A DNA stretch of 64,000 bases from Acidimicrobiaceae bacterium. Lineage in GTDB: Bacteria; Actinomycetota; Acidimicrobiia; Acidimicrobiales; RAAP-2. The stretch lies in the NCBI GenBank assembly GCA_003162395.1, contig PMON01000070.1, forward strand, positions 62,500 to 126,499. The letters run 5' to 3'. Below are positions 1 to 7,921 of this stretch, piece after piece. A program made the position numbers and the translations under genes. The notes under the pieces were generated by a model. The model had not been told where the DNA came from and ran no database searches. It saw only the letters and a program-made list of their open reading frames with translations. Numbering within the stretch: the stretch's first letter is position 1; each line of letters opens with the position of its first letter.

Positions 1-240
1 AGGTCGCGGCTTCGTGCCCCACGTGGTGGCCACGTGCCGCGCGGCTGGACCATGATCACGTGACTTGGAGTGGCCGACCTCGTTGAGCTCGAACGCGCCC
101 CATGCCAATTCCCAGAGGTCTCCGTCAGGATCCGCGAGATAGCCCTCGTAGCCCCCGCACGCTGCGTCGCGGCTGCCTTGACCACCACTGCTCCCGCAGC
201 GGCGGCGCGTACCAAGAGACCTCGTGACGCTCCCGGACGT
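1..240 (-). pseudogene. VOC (glyoxalase-fold) protein, C-terminal fragment
   Basis: Minus-strand translation gives a stretch containing GGYEGYLADPDGDLWELAWG (about positions 152 to 93), the signature of the last beta strands of VOC-superfamily proteins (usual form GY.GYFADPDGHLWEVAW). The metal- or substrate-binding Glu of the WE pair is present. The frame runs off the window edge, so the true C-terminus is not seen. Upstream in this frame there is no VOC N-terminal half; instead the neighbouring minus-strand sequence is the N-terminus of a different family (see next entry). I read this as a gene fragment joined by deletion, though a frameshift in a longer gene outside the window cannot be excluded. 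Confidence 0.45.
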
Positions 241-248
241 TGTGCGCA

Positions 249-422
249 TCATCCATGGGCGCCTCGATTCCCCGTCGGACTCCCCGCGCCAGGTCCGCCG
301 TGCGCGATGAGGACTGGCACGCCCGCTGGATTGCCTCGCAGCTCGTAGTCGACGCGGTTGCTGTCCCCGGTTGGCATCCAGCCATGGTCATAGGACTGCG
401 ACGAGCTGTGCGGCGAGTCCAT
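249..422 (-). pseudogene. Proline iminopeptidase (alpha/beta hydrolase), N-terminal fragment
   Basis: From an ATG at 422 the minus strand encodes about 57 residues that match the start of proline iminopeptidases: YDHGWMPTGDSNRVDYELRG, then NPAGVPVLIAHGGPG. YDHG, the GNP.G.P strand and the HGGPG oxyanion loop are diagnostic of this family (about 310 residues when intact). The frame stops at 249, before the catalytic Ser, Asp and His regions, so no active enzyme can be made. Directly downstream lies the C-terminal part of a VOC protein. The pair looks like the scar of a deletion that fused two unrelated genes. Confidence 0.5.
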
Positions 423-574
423 CGTGCGTGCGACCGATCTGTTCGCGTGTCGGGACAAGTATGCAATCTGTACGCACCGCCCGCGCCACGCGCGGCGGCA
501 CATCGTGGACCACGGATCCTGACCCGGTTCCGCATCCCTCCGAGCGGGGCGATTCCACGTAGCGGCACGCGGGG

Positions 575-1306
575 CTACAGGCCGAGGTTTCCGCGAGCCT
601 CCTCGATGTGGTGCACGATGCGATTCGCACCAGCGGCAGCAGCGATGCTGCTCGCCTCGTCGATGAGCGCTTCGGCGTCGTCGCGACGACCTTGCGCTGC
701 TGCGATGTAGGTCAAGCCGATGAGATTTGAGGCAACGCCGGGCATGAGGCCAATCTCACGGCGAAGTCGCACTGACTCCTCCAACTCCTCGCGTGCCGCG
801 TCCAGTCTGCCGGCGGCATGGTCTGCGATGCCCATGTGCCGAAGCGCCTCGGACATCGTCGACTTGTCGCCGACCTTTGTTGCGAGTTCGAGGCAGCGAG
901 TCAGGTACGGCGCAGCGAGGGCATGATCACGGTTGACCACCTGATGGAACAGGCCCACCCACAAGAGCGCCTCGCCCTCCCCGCGCACGTCACCGAGCAT
1001 CTGGTAGAGGAATGCCGCCCGCTCGAACAGCGGCAGCTCGGCAGGGTCCCCCTTCGCCTTGGCCTGATTCTCATCTCGCGCTTCCAAGAAGCGCGTGTGA
1101 ATGAGACGGCCCCTCGTGAAGAGCAAGTCAGCCTCGACGCCATCCAGCTCCCGCTCGGCCGCCTCCACTGCTCCAAGGTCGCCGAAGTAGACCGCGCGTT
1201 CGTAGAGAGACCTCGCCCGAGCGATTCGATCATCTGCGCTCACGATTGACTCCATTTCGTCGGCACGCGCCTCGGCACTCTTCCAGAGGAGATCCGAGGC
1301 CGCCAT
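575..1306 (-). CDS. Tetratricopeptide-repeat protein, function unknown
   Basis: A protein of about 243 residues made of helix pairs of TPR type: RARSLYERAVYFGDLGAVEAA, a middle repeat around LFERAAFLYQMLGDVRGEGEAL, a repeat around EALRHMGIADHAAGRLDAAREEL, and a last one around IGLTYIAAAQGRRDDAEALI. No signal peptide, membrane segment or enzymatic motif is visible, so it is probably a cytoplasmic protein-interaction module. The ATG at 1306 is used because residues upstream of it are Arg-rich and look untranslated; ATG 1255 is an alternative. Proteins like this resemble the C-terminal helical domains of large transcriptional activators, and it could be a free-standing relic of one. Confidence 0.65.
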   Translation of the reverse strand: MAASDLLWKSAEARADEMESIVSADDRIARARSLYERAVYFGDLGAVEAAERELDGVEADLLFTRGRLIHTRFLEARDENQAKAKGDPAELPLFERAAFLYQMLGDVRGEGEALLWVGLFHQVVNRDHALAAPYLTRCLELATKVGDKSTMSEALRHMGIADHAAGRLDAAREELEESVRLRREIGLMPGVASNLIGLTYIAAAQGRRDDAEALIDEASSIAAAAGANRIVHHIEEARGNLGL

Positions 1307-1589
1307 CCGGCGGGCGGTGACCTGGGATCGACGCACCATAAGTCCGGCCGTCCGACGCATGGCGCCCGTCGTGCACGTCGCTCGTACACGGACTCGTCGC
1401 TCGTCGGTCTCGCGTGCGGCTCGCCACCGACCAGTCGCCGTGACCCGTCGCACCCATGTCCGCGGTGCCGAGCAGGGCGCGTCCTGTTGTCGATCCTTCT
1501 CTCAGTCGGTCGAACCGTGGGTGCGGATCATCTGGCTCCGTGGCACGTCGAGCACGCAGATCTCGGTCGCCTGTGCTAGCACGTGACGG
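1307..1589. other. Intergenic region, divergent promoters expected
   Basis: The 283 bases between the leftward TPR gene and the rightward metallo-beta-lactamase gene contain no frame with a recognisable protein on either strand. They must carry both promoters, but I see no clear -35/-10 pair or dyad. Confidence 0.4.
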
Positions 1590-2528
1590 ATGTCGAGCTC
1601 GCGGCACGACCATCCTGATCTTGCGCCTCCATGGCTGAGCGAGGTCGCTGACGGCGTCTTCGCGTACGTGCAGCCCGACGGCACCTGGTGGATCAACAAC
1701 ACCGGCTTCATCCGTGGCGAGCGCACGCTCCTCTCCGTCGACACGTGCTCGACCGAGCGGCGGACCCGCGCCTATCTCGACAAGGTCGAAGAGGTCGCCG
1801 GGGAGGTCCCCCGAGTGCTCGTCAACACGCACCACCACGGCGATCACACGAACGGCAACTGCCTCTTGCCGTTCGCCACGATCATCGGTCACGAAGGCTG
1901 CCGGGAGGAGATTGTCCGGTCCGGGATCCAGCACTACCCCGCGCTCTTCGACCCGGTTGAGTGGGGTGACCTCACGGCGGCGCCGCCGTTCGTGACCTTC
2001 AAGGACCGGTTGGACGTGTACGTCGATGACCTCAGGATCGAGCTGGTCCACCTCACCGACGCCGCGCACACCACGAATGACGTGGTGGCGTGGATCCCCG
2101 ACCACCGGGTGCTGTTCAGCGGCGACCTCGTCTTCAACGGTGGCACCCCGTTTGTCGTGATGGGCTCGGTCGCAGGCTCCATCGAGGCGCTGCGGCTCGT
2201 CAAGGGGCTCCAGCCGGACGTGATCGTCCCCGGTCACGGCGCGCCGGGGGGCCTCGAGACGCTCGACCGCTGCCTCGCCTATCTGGAGTGGATCCAGTCC
2301 AACGCCGAGCGGGCCGTCGCGGCGGGCCTGTCCCCCTTGGAGGCGGCCCGGGAGCTCGACCTCGGCGAGTTCGGCGAGCTGCTCGACCCCGAGCGACTCG
2401 CGGGGAACCTGCATCGGGCGTTCGCGGAGTGCCGTGGTGCGCGTCCGGGAGCTCCGATCGACCTTCCTGCCGCGTTCGCCGACATGATCACCCTGAACGG
2501 CGGGCGTCCCCTTCGATGCATGGCATGA
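1590..2528 (+). CDS. Metallo-beta-lactamase-fold hydrolase
   Basis: A 312-residue cytoplasmic protein with the complete MBL metal signature. Strand one carries QPDGTWWINNTGF and LLSVDTC; the zinc motif is THHHGDHTNGN near residues 90-100; a further His lies in DAAHTTND, the bridging Asp in LFSGDLVFN and the last His in VPGHGAP. The C-terminal 90 residues form a helical extension. The WWINNTGF start is typical of an actinobacterial MBL subgroup of undefined substrate rather than of lactamases or glyoxalase II. It is followed after 34 bases by the DUF998 gene on the same strand, so the two may be co-transcribed. The ATG at 1590 has no convincing ribosome-binding site. Confidence 0.85.
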   Translation: MSSSRHDHPDLAPPWLSEVADGVFAYVQPDGTWWINNTGFIRGERTLLSVDTCSTERRTRAYLDKVEEVAGEVPRVLVNTHHHGDHTNGNCLLPFATIIGHEGCREEIVRSGIQHYPALFDPVEWGDLTAAPPFVTFKDRLDVYVDDLRIELVHLTDAAHTTNDVVAWIPDHRVLFSGDLVFNGGTPFVVMGSVAGSIEALRLVKGLQPDVIVPGHGAPGGLETLDRCLAYLEWIQSNAERAVAAGLSPLEAARELDLGEFGELLDPERLAGNLHRAFAECRGARPGAPIDLPAAFADMITLNGGRPLRCMA

Positions 2529-2562
2529 GGGGCCGCCGCAGCGCCGTCGGCGGTCCCGAGCG

Positions 2563-3276
2563 GTGACGCCGACGCCGGTGCAACGGGTGTCACGGCGGTT
2601 GAGCGTCATGGCCCGCGTCGTCCGCGACCGATACCCGTGGCTGGGGCCGCTGATCTTTGTCTCGAGCGCGCTCTACTTCTTTGCTCAGATCGCCGTCGCG
2701 TGGGTGTTCGAACCGTCGTACAGCGTGATCAACAACTCGATCAGCGACCTCGGGAACTCCCGCTGCGGGCAGTACGGGGGGCACGTGGTCTGTTCGCCGC
2801 GCCACGTGCTCATGAACGTGGCGTTCGTCTACCTCGGGATCGTGATGGTGTCGGGGTCGACGCTCTTGTACCGCGAGTTCTCCGAGCGGCTGCGCCCCGA
2901 GCGGATCGCCGCGTTCATCGGGTTCTCCTGCATGGGGATCGGCGGCGTCGGAACGGTGCTCGTCGGACTCTTCCCTGAGAACACGAATCACGCGATGCAC
3001 GTCGCTGGCGCAGCCCTGGCGATCGGGGTTGGCAACGCGGGCATCTTCATCCTCGGCGCCGTGCTCGGCCTGCCCGAGTCGATGCGTCGGTACATGCTGG
3101 TCTTCAGCACCGTCTCTGCCATCGCGCTCTTCTTGTTCGCCTCGCACCGGAGCTTCGGACTGGGCGCAGGGACGATGGAGCGGATCGCGGCCTATCCCGA
3201 GACCATCTGGCTCATCGAGTTCGGGCTCTACGTGTGGCGCTTCCACCCGAAGGACCACCCGGTGCAGACTGCGTAG
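2563..3276 (+). CDS. DUF998 family integral membrane protein
   Basis: A 237-residue multi-spanning membrane protein. After a short basic N-terminus come about six hydrophobic segments. The loop NNSISDLGNSRCGQY followed by VCSPRHVLMNVAF is the family hallmark: DUF998 proteins carry a conserved NxISDLG after the first span. The GTG at 2563 is the longest start; an ATG at 2608 (MARVVRDRYPWLG) is also plausible. The family has no established biochemical role. It follows the MBL hydrolase closely on the same strand and converges on the SDR gene downstream. Confidence 0.8.
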   Translation: MTPTPVQRVSRRLSVMARVVRDRYPWLGPLIFVSSALYFFAQIAVAWVFEPSYSVINNSISDLGNSRCGQYGGHVVCSPRHVLMNVAFVYLGIVMVSGSTLLYREFSERLRPERIAAFIGFSCMGIGGVGTVLVGLFPENTNHAMHVAGAALAIGVGNAGIFILGAVLGLPESMRRYMLVFSTVSAIALFLFASHRSFGLGAGTMERIAAYPETIWLIEFGLYVWRFHPKDHPVQTA

Positions 3277-3382
3277 CAAGCGTCGCAGCCGAACTCCACC
3301 AGCAGGCGTGTACGAACGCTGGGCGGGCACCTCGGCCACCGCCGCGTGCCGCGTGACGTGGTGCGAGCACAGCGCGATGGGA

Positions 3383-4159
3383 TCAGGCGAGCGTGGACAG
3401 CCCCCCGTCCACGGCGAGCACCTGACCGGTGATGTAGCTCGCCTCGTGCGACAGCAGGAACACCACCGCGTCAGCGACCTCGAGGGACGTCCCCTGGCGA
3501 CCCAGCGGAATGCGGGTCGTGGCTCGGCTCGGTCGTCCCGCGCTCGCAAGTCGCCCGAGCGGCGTGTCGATGAGGCCTGGCGCGACCACGTTGACGCGGC
3601 CGCCCCTGCTCGCGGCCTCGCGCGCGGCATGTCGCATGAGCCCGATCTGCGCGGCCTTGGAGCTGTCGTAGGACGGGATGTTGCTGCCCGGACGCAACCC
3701 TGCGACCGAGGCGATCAACACCGTCGAGGATGGATCACCCATCACGGGCAGGGCCGCCTTCAGCGTGAGGAAGTGTGACCGCACGTTGACGTTGAGCACG
3801 GCGTCCCACTCCTCGACCGAGGTGCCCTGCAGGCCCCGACCGATGCCGATGCCCACGTTGAGCACGAGTCCGTCGAGACCCCCGAGCACACCGAGCGCCC
3901 ACTCGACCGTCGCCGCACACGCACCGGGATCAGCTGCATCCGACGCGAGCGCGTACGAGGTGCCCCCTTCCGCCGCGATGAGCGCGGCAGTGAACTGCGC
4001 CGCTGCGCCGTCAAGGTCACTGATGGCGACCGACGCACCGTGGCGGGCGGCGGTGACGGCGATCGCCCGACCATTGCCCATGGGCGCATCGGGGTCGCTG
4101 CTCGGCCTGGTGCCGCCACCCACGACCAGCACCCTGCGACCGTCGAGGCGGCTTGTCAC
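3383..4159 (-). CDS. SDR-family NAD(P)-dependent oxidoreductase
   Basis: A 258-residue Rossmann-fold enzyme of the classical short-chain dehydrogenase type. The cofactor loop is unusual: VVGGGTRPSSDPDAPMGNGR replaces the compact TGxxxGIG, with an insertion of several residues before the second Gly. The remaining signature is normal: ISDLDG as cofactor-specificity strand, NVGIG, Ser in VLIASVAG and the catalytic pair in YDSSK. The end TGQVLAVDGGLSTLA is typical. The GTG start at 4159 overlaps the TGA of the upstream CMD gene (GTGA), so the two are translationally coupled. Substrate unknown. Confidence 0.88.
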   Translation of the reverse strand: MTSRLDGRRVLVVGGGTRPSSDPDAPMGNGRAIAVTAARHGASVAISDLDGAAAQFTAALIAAEGGTSYALASDAADPGACAATVEWALGVLGGLDGLVLNVGIGIGRGLQGTSVEEWDAVLNVNVRSHFLTLKAALPVMGDPSSTVLIASVAGLRPGSNIPSYDSSKAAQIGLMRHAAREAASRGGRVNVVAPGLIDTPLGRLASAGRPSRATTRIPLGRQGTSLEVADAVVFLLSHEASYITGQVLAVDGGLSTLA

Positions 4160-4713
4160 GACTGCTCCTCAGTGGGTGCACGTCGCCTCGGCGACGAACT
4201 GGGAGGCCATCTCGGCGTCGGTGGCTCGAGTGCGACGCCCACGCTGTTGAGCATCCCCGAGACCAACCGATAGAAGCCGGCGAGGACGAGCAGCTCGAGC
4301 AGCTCGGCCTCGCTCCACCGTTGGCTCAAGGTGCGCCACGTGCCCTCCGCGACTAGGTCGTCCTCGCACAACTCGTCGGCAAGGGCGACCAACGCACGGT
4401 CGCCGTCGTCCCAGTCACCGGATCCGCAATCTGCGAGCCGGGCGATCTCCTCGTCGGTGAGCCCCACCGAGGTGCCAATGACGTGGTGCTGTCCGAACTC
4501 GTACTCGGAGCCGCAGCGCCAGCCGACTCTCAGGATGACGATCTCCCGTTCGCGTGCAGGGAGCACGCCTCCGGTCAAGAGATGTGCGCCGAGGCGCCGA
4601 AACCCCTTGGACAGCGCCGCGTTGTGGGCCAACGTCCGAAAGATGTTGAGCGTCGTTTCGTCGCCAACAGCGGCGACCGGCAGGATCCGCGGACGACTGG
4701 GTCCCTCGTTCAT
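4156..4713 (-). CDS. Carboxymuconolactone decarboxylase family protein
   Basis: A 185-residue all-helical protein of the CMD/AhpD superfamily: LPAREREIVILRVGWRCGSE then YEFGQHHVIGTSVGLTDEEI, the standard core with the conserved Glu, Arg and the YE..QH motif. The CxxC pair of AhpD peroxidase partners is absent, so a hydrolase/decarboxylase-like or detoxification role is more likely than peroxidase reduction. ATG at 4713. It is the first gene of a two-gene leftward operon with the SDR enzyme (GTGA overlap), which suggests the two act on the same small-molecule pathway. CMD/SDR pairs are common in catabolic clusters; the substrate is not deducible here. Confidence 0.85.
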   Translation of the reverse strand: MNEGPSRPRILPVAAVGDETTLNIFRTLAHNAALSKGFRRLGAHLLTGGVLPAREREIVILRVGWRCGSEYEFGQHHVIGTSVGLTDEEIARLADCGSGDWDDGDRALVALADELCEDDLVAEGTWRTLSQRWSEAELLELLVLAGFYRLVSGMLNSVGVALEPPTPRWPPSSSPRRRAPTEEQS

Positions 4714-4960
4714 GGCAACTCCCTTCAACTGAGCGAACGTACAAGCAACGCGTGAAAGCCACCAGCGTGGCCAGACGGCCTGTAAGTATCTAGGTCGAGA
4801 GCATGCTCGGCGGATACAGAGACCCTCCACGTTGGCGCCGCAACTCGCTCGACTCCGAACGTGACCCCGTCGCACTCGGTGCGCACCCGCCGGTGATGGA
4901 CGATCCGCGTGGACGCGATGCCGGCGATGCAGCCGCCCGCCGCAGCATCTGCGCCGAGAC
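4714..4960. other. Divergent intergenic region
   Basis: The 247 bases between the leftward CMD/SDR operon and the rightward glycine-rich gene hold no recognisable coding sequence on either strand. Promoters for both directions are expected; I could not assign hexamers. Confidence 0.35.
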
Positions 4961-6295
4961 GTGCGAGCTGGGCCAGCGGTGAGGAACCTCGTGTCCGCGC
5001 GAGTCAGCTGGACGCTGCCGCTCCTCGTCGCGATCACCGTGCTCGCCGCAGCCAGCATTGCCGGAGCCAGCAGCTGGATCATCGGGCTTACCTCGAGCAC
5101 GCATCCGGCCCAGTCCCAGGCGAGCGGGATCAATCCTCCGACCGGCGGCACCGCGACGAGCCCGACGTCGTCGAGCCTTCTGGTCTCGTGGACCGCACCG
5201 AGCTCGGGGGCGCACATCACTGGCTACAAGGTCACGCGCAATGGCTCGGCGGTCCCGAGCGGCAGCGGGTGCTACGGCACGATCTCGTCGACGTCGTGCA
5301 CCGACACCGGGCTTGCGACCGGCACGCTGTACACCTACACCGTGAGCTCGATCTCGGGCAACAACTGGCAGAGCACCGCCAGCGCGTCGTTCCAAGGGAC
5401 GACGATGACGACGGTGACGCTCGCGACTGCGGGGACCCACACCCTCACGGTTCCCGCTCACGTCACGACGTTCAGCTTCACGATGACCGGGGCAGGCGGG
5501 GGCGGTGGCATGAGCGGGGGCAGCGGCGGTGCGGGCGCAAAGGTGGCCGGCACGATCACGATCCCGAACACGTCGTCGTCGACGACCTTCACCGTGATCG
5601 TGGGCGGCGCAGGTGGCGGCGGCAGCGGCACGACTACGGGCGGCACGGCGGGGACCGGCTGCGAGCCAGGTGGCGCGGGCGGAGGCCAGGCGTCGAGCGG
5701 TGCGGACGTCGGGGGTGGCGGCGGGGGCTCGACGTGCATCTATCTCCAGGGCAGTCCCGCCGGGACGATCGTGGAGGTCGGTGGTGCCGGCGGCGGGGGA
5801 GGATTGAGCAGCACTGGTAGCGGCGGCGCCGGAGGCGGCGGACCGACGTCGAACCCTGGCACCAATACCGCCGTCGTCGGCACCAACAGCAGCAACAACA
5901 ACGGCGGGGGAGCCGGCTCGACGACCACCACGGGGTGCGCGCCCACGTGCTCGATCGCGAACACCGACGGCGCCTCAGGCGGCGGCGGTCACTCGGGCGC
6001 GGCCGGCACCAGCACGGGCGGTGGAGCCGGCGGCGGCGGAGGGACCAGCGCAACCGACGGCAACGGCGGCGGCGGGGGCGGCGGCGAGGCCCCAGGCGGC
6101 GGCGGGGGCGGCGGCATCGGCAACACACCGGGTGCCGGCGGCGGCGGCGGCTCCGCGTACACGGGAGGGACCTCCACCTACGGCGTCACCGTCACCTCCG
6201 CGAGCAACGGTGGTGGCGGCTCAGGAGGCGCCGCCGGCACCGCTGGTGCGTCCGCGTCGGTGACCTTCACGGGCGTGGGCATCACCGGAGCCTGA
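4961..6295 (+). CDS. Exported glycine-rich protein with fibronectin type III domain
   Basis: A 444-residue exported protein. Residues 15-36 are a hydrophobic signal or anchor segment followed by the motif ASSWIIGLTSSTHPAQSQ. Residues about 58-148 form a fibronectin type III domain (NPPTGGTATSPTSSSLLVSW ... GYKVTRNG ... LATGTLYTYTVSS). The C-terminal 290 residues are Gly/Ser/Thr-rich with long Gly runs, spaced by short beta-type sequences and ending VTSASNGGGGSGGA then ASVTFTG. The glycine-rich half resembles cell-surface proteins that begin with a Val/Thr-rich strand (TATAGTHTLTVP-like) before Gly repeats. No enzymatic motif. The start is GTG 4961, with GTG 4979 as alternative. Its anchor motif recurs in the next two genes, which face it from the opposite strand. 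Confidence 0.75.
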   Translation: MRAGPAVRNLVSARVSWTLPLLVAITVLAAASIAGASSWIIGLTSSTHPAQSQASGINPPTGGTATSPTSSSLLVSWTAPSSGAHITGYKVTRNGSAVPSGSGCYGTISSTSCTDTGLATGTLYTYTVSSISGNNWQSTASASFQGTTMTTVTLATAGTHTLTVPAHVTTFSFTMTGAGGGGGMSGGSGGAGAKVAGTITIPNTSSSTTFTVIVGGAGGGGSGTTTGGTAGTGCEPGGAGGGQASSGADVGGGGGGSTCIYLQGSPAGTIVEVGGAGGGGGLSSTGSGGAGGGGPTSNPGTNTAVVGTNSSNNNGGGAGSTTTTGCAPTCSIANTDGASGGGGHSGAAGTSTGGGAGGGGGTSATDGNGGGGGGGEAPGGGGGGGIGNTPGAGGGGGSAYTGGTSTYGVTVTSASNGGGGSGGAAGTAGASASVTFTGVGITGA

Positions 6296-6381
6296 GGCGC
6301 GGCTTCTCGAGCCACGACCGGCACCGCGCCGGAGTTCGGCTGCCAACGCCCGCACGGTGCCTCCCAACGCTGTGGCCCGAG

Positions 6382-7113
6382 TCAGCTCGTCCACGCGTCA
6401 GTCGCGGGGGACGGCGTGGCGGTCGCAGCACCGCCGGAGGCGACGACGCCAGTGAGCGAGGGCATAGAGAAGTACGCACCCTCGCAGGCCGCAGGCGCGG
6501 ACGTCGTCATGGACGCGTCGTTCGTGAGCGTGACGGTGAGGGTGCCGCTTGCTGCCACCGTGAGGGCAGTCGTCAATGAGTGGACGCTGCCCGACGAGGA
6601 GGAGGCGTAGTTCCACAGCACGTCGCTGGTTGCCGCGGCGCACCCGGCGATCGATCCAGTGAGGTTCGACGCGGTGTAGCCCGTGGCATAGGTGGTGTTG
6701 GTCGGCAGGTCGACGCCGGACACCGTGACCGGGAAGACGTTGGGATTGGTGATCGTCACGACGACGTCACCCGTGCCGCCCGGGTACAGCAGGTTGCTCG
6801 CCGACGGGGAGGCAACGGCGGCAAAGGTGAGGTTCGCCGCCGCCGCCGCCTGCCCCTCGGCCGAGGACCCGGCGTTGAGCCCCGTCAACCAGTTCGTGGC
6901 GGCGTACGCCGCACCGGCGACGAGCACGGCACCGACCAGCCCGGCGACGATCTTGGTGTGCCTCGAGCGTCGAGCGCCGACGCGGCCGGTGGCGGGGGAG
7001 CGAGGCGCTTGAGGAGGCCTCGTCCGTTCGCGCTGGTGCGACGTGCCGGTTCGCGTGAAGCGACCGCTCGCGAACCGCGAACGTCGGTGCTTGCCGCGTG
7101 AAGCCCGTCGCAT
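6382..7113 (-). CDS. Exported Ig-like surface protein, paralogue 1
   Basis: A 243-residue protein: a very basic N-terminal tail (about 50 residues, rich in Arg), one hydrophobic segment (KIVAGLVGAVLVAGAAYA), the motif ATNWLTGLNAGSSAEGQ, then an all-beta domain. The domain has LLYPGGTGDVVVTITNPN, FPVTVSG and a late LTVAASGTLTVTLTND, a pattern of beta-sandwich surface domains in actinobacteria. It ends TPSPATDAWTS. The next gene upstream (7196-7921) is a clear paralogue with the same architecture and end. ATG 7113 has AGAGGAT about 8 bases before it. No catalytic residues or sortase signal are visible; a structural or surface role is the most that can be said. Confidence 0.75.
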   Translation of the reverse strand: MRRASRGKHRRSRFASGRFTRTGTSHQRERTRPPQAPRSPATGRVGARRSRHTKIVAGLVGAVLVAGAAYAATNWLTGLNAGSSAEGQAAAAANLTFAAVASPSASNLLYPGGTGDVVVTITNPNVFPVTVSGVDLPTNTTYATGYTASNLTGSIAGCAAATSDVLWNYASSSSGSVHSLTTALTVAASGTLTVTLTNDASMTTSAPAACEGAYFSMPSLTGVVASGGAATATPSPATDAWTS

Positions 7114-7195
7114 CGTGTCTGGATCCTCTCGGCGTCAGCGTGCCGTCGCGTGCCCGATCCCCCGTTGCGCACGCACGGGGAGGAGGCGCTCCGGC

Positions 7196-7921
7196 TCAGC
7201 TGGTCCAGGCGTCCGTGGCCGGGCTCGTCGTCGCTGTCCCCGCACCGCCGGTGGCGGTGACACCGGTGAGCGATGGCATCGAGAAGAACGTCGCCTGGCA
7301 CGCCGACGGAGCGCTCGCGGTCATCGAGACGTCATTGGTGAACGTGACGGTGAGTGTGCCGCTTGCCGCGACCGTGAGAGGTGCCGTGAGCGTGTGCGAG
7401 GTGCCCGAGACCCCGGTCGAGTAGTTCCAGATGACGTAGCTGGGCGATGCGGCGAGGCAGCCGGTCTGTGTCGTCGTGAGCGCCGAGGTCGTGTAGCCGG
7501 TCGCGTAGGTGACGTTCGTCGGCAGGTTCAGCGCGGTGACCGTCACCGGGAACGGGTTGGGGTTCGTGATCGTGGCGACGGCGTCACCGTTGCCGCCGGG
7601 GAACAACAGGTTCGTGGCCGCGGGGCTTGCCACGGCCGTGACCGTGAGGTTGGCGACCGTCCCCGACTGTGCCTCGGCCGATGAGCCGCCCGCCAGGCCC
7701 ACGGCCCAGTTGGTGGCCGCGTAGGCACCGGTGGCGACGAGGGCCGCGCCGACGAGACCCGACGCGAGCTTGAAGAAGATCGGCATGCGGCGGTAGCGGC
7801 GGCCCGCGCGACGGAGGAGCCCGGGATAGTCGTCAGGGCTCCCGGTGGTCGACATCGACCCCGCGGCGTCGGCTGGCGAACCAGACGAGCTCCTCGTGGT
7901 GCTGCCGCGGGAGTGCAACAT
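7196..7921 (-). CDS. Exported Ig-like surface protein, paralogue 2
   Basis: A 241-residue protein with the same layout as its neighbour: basic Ser/Arg-rich tail, hydrophobic segment (KLASGLVGAALVATGAYA), motif ATNWAVGLAGGSSAEAQ, then a beta domain with LLFPGGNGDAVATITNPN, FPVTVTALNLPTN and SGTLTVTFTNDVSM, ending TTSPATDAWTS. The two proteins align over their whole length and are separated by 82 bases, so they arose by tandem duplication and are probably co-transcribed. ATG at 7921 was chosen because it begins the basic tail and follows AAAGCAGG at suitable distance. Function unknown; the shared NPNPFPVTVT block suggests a fold conserved for assembly or surface display. Confidence 0.75.
   Translation of the reverse strand: MLHSRGSTTRSSSGSPADAAGSMSTTGSPDDYPGLLRRAGRRYRRMPIFFKLASGLVGAALVATGAYAATNWAVGLAGGSSAEAQSGTVANLTVTAVASPAATNLLFPGGNGDAVATITNPNPFPVTVTALNLPTNVTYATGYTTSALTTTQTGCLAASPSYVIWNYSTGVSGTSHTLTAPLTVAASGTLTVTFTNDVSMTASAPSACQATFFSMPSLTGVTATGGAGTATTSPATDAWTS

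Noticed and set aside
1230-2609. Long minus-strand frame across the MBL gene and its upstream region
   Set aside because: It is the mirror of the MBL coding frame, rich in Arg, Gly and Asp, and shows no domain.
5470-6260. Repetitive GGCGGC tract as CRISPR or tandem repeat locus
   Set aside because: The repetition is codon usage for glycine in an open reading frame; no unit of constant length or spacers is present.
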